The translations under genes and the position numbers were made by a program. A stretch of DNA of 64,000 nucleotides from Planotetraspora kaengkrachanensis. Lineage in GTDB: Bacteria > Actinomycetota > Actinomycetes > Streptosporangiales > Streptosporangiaceae. Positions 60,579 to 64,000 of this stretch are shown here, one piece after another. The DNA is taken from the NCBI RefSeq assembly GCF_016862895.1, contig NZ_BONV01000002.1, forward strand, positions 331,103 to 395,102, written 5' to 3'. Position 1 is the first letter of the stretch. Each line of letters opens with the position of its first letter. Below the pieces are notes generated by a model. That model searched no databases, had not been told where the DNA came from, and saw nothing but the letters and a program-made list of their open reading frames with translations.

Positions 60579-61448
60579 TTACCGGCGTGCGGCCCAGACG
60601 GTGCGTTCAGTGCGGACTGCGAGGTCGCCGCGGCGCAGGATGCCATGAGGGCTGTCGGTGTCGAGCAGCCGGTCGAGCGCGGCGAGGTCGTCGGTGGACA
60701 GTGCGTCAGCCGTACTGTCGCGCAGGCGCCGCAGGGTGGCGAGCGCGTAGCGGCCGACGGCAGCGCTGCGGGAGCCCTCGATGTCGACAGTGAGGGTGCG
60801 TTCGCCTTCGATCGCGAATCCGGCGGCGGTCAACATGGGTCCCCAGTCGGCTCCGCGGTGGGGCATGTGTTCCGCATGGCGGCGCTCGCCGGCGGCATGG
60901 CAGCGTTCTTCCAGGCCGGGCCGGTCTTCTGGGGCGTCGTCCGGCAGGAAGCGGGGGAAGCCTGCCAATTCGACGACGGCGAACAGCCCGCCGGGCGCGA
61001 GGACGTCGTGGACGGTACGCAGGGTGCGGTGGGGGTCGGCCATGTGGTGCATCGAGGCAGAGGCCCACACCAGGTCTGGAGTGCCGAGGTGAGGCCAGTC
61101 GGCGGCGTCAAGATCGGCCTGCACGGTGTGCACTCGCTCCTGCACCCCCTCGGCGCATGCCTTCTCCCGTAAGCGGTGAAGGTGCTCGGCTGAGGAGTCG
61201 ACGGCGATGACGTGCGCCTCGGGAAAGCGGTCGAGGAGGACGAACGTGCCGGCGCCCGTCCCGCAGCCCAGGTCCACGATCTCGTGCGGGGCCGCCTCGA
61301 CGGGCAGCCATGCGGTGATGGCGGCGATGTGCTCGGAGAGGACTTCCGCGTCCAGGTCGAGGATCTCTGCCTGGCTGCCGGAGTCGGCGACGCCCTGGGG
61401 GGCGTGGCGCGCGCCCTGGTGGGGCGTGTGCGGGTGTTCGTGGGCCAT
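60579..61448 (-). CDS. Class I SAM-dependent methyltransferase
   Basis: 289 aa. Motif I EIVDLGCGTGAGTFVLLDRFP, motif II AVDSSAEHLHRL, VQADLDAADWP, and VWASASMHHMADPHRTLRTVHDVLAPGGLFAVVEL, all typical of the methyltransferase fold. The N terminus HEHPHTPHQG is His-rich. Acceptor unknown. GGGTGA precedes ATG 61448. Monocistronic, with the XRE-cupin gene upstream on the same strand. Confidence 0.9.
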   Translation of the reverse strand: MAHEHPHTPHQGARHAPQGVADSGSQAEILDLDAEVLSEHIAAITAWLPVEAAPHEIVDLGCGTGAGTFVLLDRFPEAHVIAVDSSAEHLHRLREKACAEGVQERVHTVQADLDAADWPHLGTPDLVWASASMHHMADPHRTLRTVHDVLAPGGLFAVVELAGFPRFLPDDAPEDRPGLEERCHAAGERRHAEHMPHRGADWGPMLTAAGFAIEGERTLTVDIEGSRSAAVGRYALATLRRLRDSTADALSTDDLAALDRLLDTDSPHGILRRGDLAVRTERTVWAARR

Positions 61449-61558
61449 GGATTCACCCTAGGACGATCATGCGTGGGCAGCACGATCGCTTGCCGTATCC
61501 GCAAGCAGATGGCCATCCGTGGTGCCGAACACGCAAAACGCCTGCCGAGAGCGGGAGG

Positions 61559-62170
61559 TCACGCGCGGGAGCCGTCTGATTCTCCGTCGCCGCCGGCACT
61601 CTTGCCGCCGCTGTCGCGCTGGTGGCCCCGGCGGGCGTCGCGGTCGAAGATGCCCAGGATCTCGCAGGGGCCGCCTTCGGCGCCGATGGCGTGCGGGAGC
61701 ATGGTGGGGAACTCGGCGGCCTGGTTGGTCTCGACGCGGAAGCGGCGGTTGCCGAGCATGAGGATCGCGGTACCGGACAGGACGACGAGCCATTCCCTGC
61801 CGGGGTGTGCGCGCATGCGCGCGGGATTGTCCGGGGGCGGTTCGGTCATCCGCTGGCGCACGACGCTCATGCCCGGGTCGCCCTTGACCGGCCAGCGCAT
61901 CAGCCCGTGGGTCGCGTCGATCATCGGGCTGGTGACGACATCGTCGGTTGCGGTCTCCACCAGCTGGTCCAGGGACGTGTCCAGGGCGCGAGCGAGGGTG
62001 ACCAGCAGATCCAATGCGAGGCGGCGCTGACCGTTCTCGATGCGGGAGAGCGTCGACTGGCTGACATTGGCGCGGGTGGCCAGTTCCTCCAGGGACCAGC
62101 CCTGCGCCACTCGCAGAGCGCGGATGCGTTTGCGCACGAGGCCGTCCAGGTCGCCATCATCTTGCGTCAT
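61559..62170 (-). CDS. XRE-cupin transcriptional regulator
   Basis: 203 aa. Helix-turn-helix IRALRVAQGWSLEELATRANVSQSTLSRIENGQRRLALDLLVTLARAL, then a cupin (HPGREWLVVLSGTAILMLGNRRFRVETNQAAEFPTMLPHAI). It is divergent from a DHA2 drug exporter. ATG 62170 lies inside a CATCTTGC-N7-GCAAGATG palindrome, so autorepression is likely. The ligand is unknown; the family is often tied to efflux or metabolic control. Confidence 0.92.
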   Translation of the reverse strand: MTQDDGDLDGLVRKRIRALRVAQGWSLEELATRANVSQSTLSRIENGQRRLALDLLVTLARALDTSLDQLVETATDDVVTSPMIDATHGLMRWPVKGDPGMSVVRQRMTEPPPDNPARMRAHPGREWLVVLSGTAILMLGNRRFRVETNQAAEFPTMLPHAIGAEGGPCEILGIFDRDARRGHQRDSGGKSAGGDGESDGSRA

Positions 62171-62180
62171 AGGCAAGATG
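62158..62180. promoter_or_regulatory. XRE operator over its own start codon
   Basis: Perfect 8-bp arms CATCTTGC/GCAAGATG with a 7-bp spacer; the regulator ATG is in the spacer. Expected to control both the regulator and the divergent exporter (start at 62431). Confidence 0.72.
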
Positions 62181-62430
62181 GTATGCCTTCAACGCAACGT
62201 CGGCTTACGGTCCTCGTAGGTGGTCCAGAACGGCAGGACCACACCCAAGGGTGGAGGACCTGCCCGACTGACGTGGCGCTCGCCGCAGCACAAGGCGACA
62301 CCATCACCGCCTGACACGACACCCGGGCCGACCGCGCGGCCGCACCAGGCGGCATGCGCGGCCGCCCTCATCCAAACGCGACCGGCCATGCTCCGGCGCT
62401 GAATCCGCATGCCCTTTTTGAGAGGAATCC

Positions 62431-64000
62431 ATGAATAGGAACCAGTCCCCGCAGGCGACCGTCGCTGACGCGAGTGGCGATGATGCGCCGGATGCCCATC
62501 AGCTGCGCTCGATCCTGATTTCGGTCTCCGTTGCGCTGATGGCCGTCGTCGCGTCAGTGTCTGGGCTGAACGTCGCCCAGACCGATCTGGCCGTCGAGTT
62601 CGGCGCCTCGCAGAGCACGGTCCTGTGGATCGTCAACATCTACACCCTCGCCCTGGCCGCGCTGCTGCTGCCGCTCGGCGCCGTCGGTGACCGCTTGGGC
62701 CGCAAGCCGATGCTGATCGCCGGATTGGTCGTCTTCGGCGTCGCAAGCGGTGCGGCGGGCCTGGCCCCGACCGCCGAGTTGATGCTCGCCGCGCGCGCGG
62801 CCGGCGGTGTCGGCGCCGCGATGATCATGCCCATCACTCTCGCCGTCATCACCTCCACCTTCCCCGAGGAGGAGCGCGGAAAGGCGATCGGTGTGTGGAC
62901 CGGCGTCGCCGGCGGCGGCGGCATCCTGGGCATGTTCCTGTCCGCCCTCCTCGTCGACGTCGCGGACTGGCGCTGGTTGTTCGTCCTGCCCGTGGTCCTG
63001 GTCGTCGTGGCCCTGGCCACGACGCTGAAGTCGGTTCCCGACTCCCGCGAGAGGTCCGCCCATTCCTTCGACACCGTCGGCGTACTGGTGTCGGCCGTCG
63101 CGGTGGTCGGGCTGATCTTCGTCCTGCAGGAGGGGCCGGAGCACGGCTGGACCGCACCCGCGACGCTGATCAGCCTTGCCGTCGGCCTCGTCGCCGCTGC
63201 CGGTTTCGTGGTCTGGGAGCTGCACCGCCGGGACGCATCGCTGCTGGACGTACGCCTGTTCCATGAGCGCGGCCTGGCCGGCGGCTCGATCACGCTGCTG
63301 GTGGTCTTCGGCGTGCAGGCGGGTATCGCCGTGGTCCTCTTCCCGTTCTTCCAGGCCGTGCTCGGCTGGTCGGGACTGGCGTCCACGGTGGCGCAGATGC
63401 CCATGGCGGTGACGATGATGATGACGTCCGGTCTGGCCCCCAAACTGGTGGCCCGCGTCGGCGCCCGCTCGACCATGACGGTGGGAATCGCGCTGGGCGG
63501 CATCGGTCTGGCCCTCATGGCCGTCTTCGTCTCTGTCGACGGTGGTTACCTGTCCGTCCTTCCCGGCATGCTCGTCATGGGCATTGCCATGGGCCTGTCG
63601 ATGACGCCCTCCACCGAAGCGATCACCAGTTCCCTGCCGCGCGAGAAGCAGGGCGTCGCCTCCGCCCTCAACGACGTCACCCGCGAGTTCGGCACCGCGC
63701 TCGGTGTCGCCATGCTCGGCTCTCTCCTGTCCGCCGGCTACCGCAGCGCCATCGACGACAGACTGCACGGCATCCCGCAAGCTTCCGCAGACACCGCACG
63801 GGAAGGCGTCGCCAACGCGGTCGAGGCCGCGGGCGGTGCAGGCTCGCACGCACAGGACCTGGTTCACGCCGCCCAGCAGTCTTTCGTCGACGGCTGGCAG
63901 CAGGCCATGTGGGCCGGCGTCGCCGTCATGGGCGTGCTGTTCGTCTACGTCGCCCTCTGCGGCCCGAAGAACTCCGCCCCCGTGGAGGCCGACGGATACC
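62431..64000 (+). CDS. DHA2-family MFS drug exporter (3' end outside window)
   Basis: At least 523 aa, open to the window end. Fourteen-span EmrB/QacA type: ALMAVVASVSGLNVAQTDLAVEFGAS, LPLGAVGDRLGRKPML (motif A), GVGAAMIMPITLAVITSTFPEEERGKAIGVWTGVAGGGGILG, and late GVASALNDVTREFGTALGVAMLGSLL. It exports drugs by proton antiport. GAGAGGAATCC precedes ATG 62431. Divergent from the XRE-cupin regulator. Confidence 0.93.
   Translation, partial: MNRNQSPQATVADASGDDAPDAHQLRSILISVSVALMAVVASVSGLNVAQTDLAVEFGASQSTVLWIVNIYTLALAALLLPLGAVGDRLGRKPMLIAGLVVFGVASGAAGLAPTAELMLAARAAGGVGAAMIMPITLAVITSTFPEEERGKAIGVWTGVAGGGGILGMFLSALLVDVADWRWLFVLPVVLVVVALATTLKSVPDSRERSAHSFDTVGVLVSAVAVVGLIFVLQEGPEHGWTAPATLISLAVGLVAAAGFVVWELHRRDASLLDVRLFHERGLAGGSITLLVVFGVQAGIAVVLFPFFQAVLGWSGLASTVAQMPMAVTMMMTSGLAPKLVARVGARSTMTVGIALGGIGLALMAVFVSVDGGYLSVLPGMLVMGIAMGLSMTPSTEAITSSLPREKQGVASALNDVTREFGTALGVAMLGSLLSAGYRSAIDDRLHGIPQASADTAREGVANAVEAAGGAGSHAQDLVHAAQQSFVDGWQQAMWAGVAVMGVLFVYVALCGPKNSAPVEADGY

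Noticed and set aside
62554..63867. 437-codon minus-strand frame
   Set aside because: Antisense to the DHA2 exporter, whose plus-strand protein shows all family motifs.
1..64000. tRNA or rRNA genes
   Set aside because: I looked for T-arm GGTTCGA-type signatures and cloverleaf context; hits fell inside protein genes and none folded convincingly by eye.

Overview
The window is high-GC DNA (about 68-70 percent by eye) with many GTG starts, several apparently leaderless genes, and an anmK/GH20 pair carrying DasR-like boxes. It also has SARP/AfsR, PadR-DUF1048 and F420-type PPOX families. This points to a filamentous actinomycete, probably Streptosporangiales such as Nonomuraea or Streptosporangium; that placement is inference. 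The only core gene seen is dnaE. I found no tRNA, rRNA or CRISPR array. The rest reads as accessory chromosome.

Layout. 1-15.8 kb: carboxylesterase, GAF-PP2C phosphatase, a divergent MarR/glycosyltransferase pair around an 18-bp palindrome, a muropeptide/amino-sugar block (anmK and a GH20 hexosaminidase with three GGTATAGACC boxes), a nitronate monooxygenase, an NmrA-like reductase, and a TetR gene divergent from a twice-frameshifted saccharopine dehydrogenase. 16-24 kb: a secreted protein with two PHP-like halves, a membrane protein, dnaE, and a DUF6300 gene. 24.3-30.2 kb: a PadR-DUF1048-ABC exporter operon, decayed fragments, a rhodanese, a DUF4232 lipoprotein, and an ABC ATPase whose permease has been lost. 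30-37 kb: a large AfsR-type regulator, PPOX enzyme, a broken XRE gene, the DUF2157/GDYXXLXY pair, and amidotransferase and integrase scraps.

37.7-55.1 kb is the most striking part: a metal, thiol and envelope island. It has an NmtR-like ArsR with a P1B-4 ATPase; a His-rich peptide, a His-tagged DivIVA-like protein and a ZIP transporter in one orientation; and two paralogous ArsR-CDF efflux modules with the same operator laid over their GTG starts. It also has a DsbA-VKOR pair, a BlaI-M56 protease pair, and CopC/CopD. Three copies of TTC(T/G)AC-N5-GT(A/C)GAA suggest BlaI links the disulfide, protease and copper genes. A Tat-exported PHP protein and a PLP-synthase/MFS pair sit between BlaI/CopD and the second CDF module.

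55-64 kb: a complete polar amino-acid ABC importer, an XRE regulator divergent from two SDR enzymes, a SAM methyltransferase, and an XRE-cupin regulator divergent from a DHA2 drug exporter that runs off the window end.

At least seven gene remnants, mostly at 14.7-37 kb, suggest ongoing deletion. For single-base frameshifts, sequencing error is not excluded.
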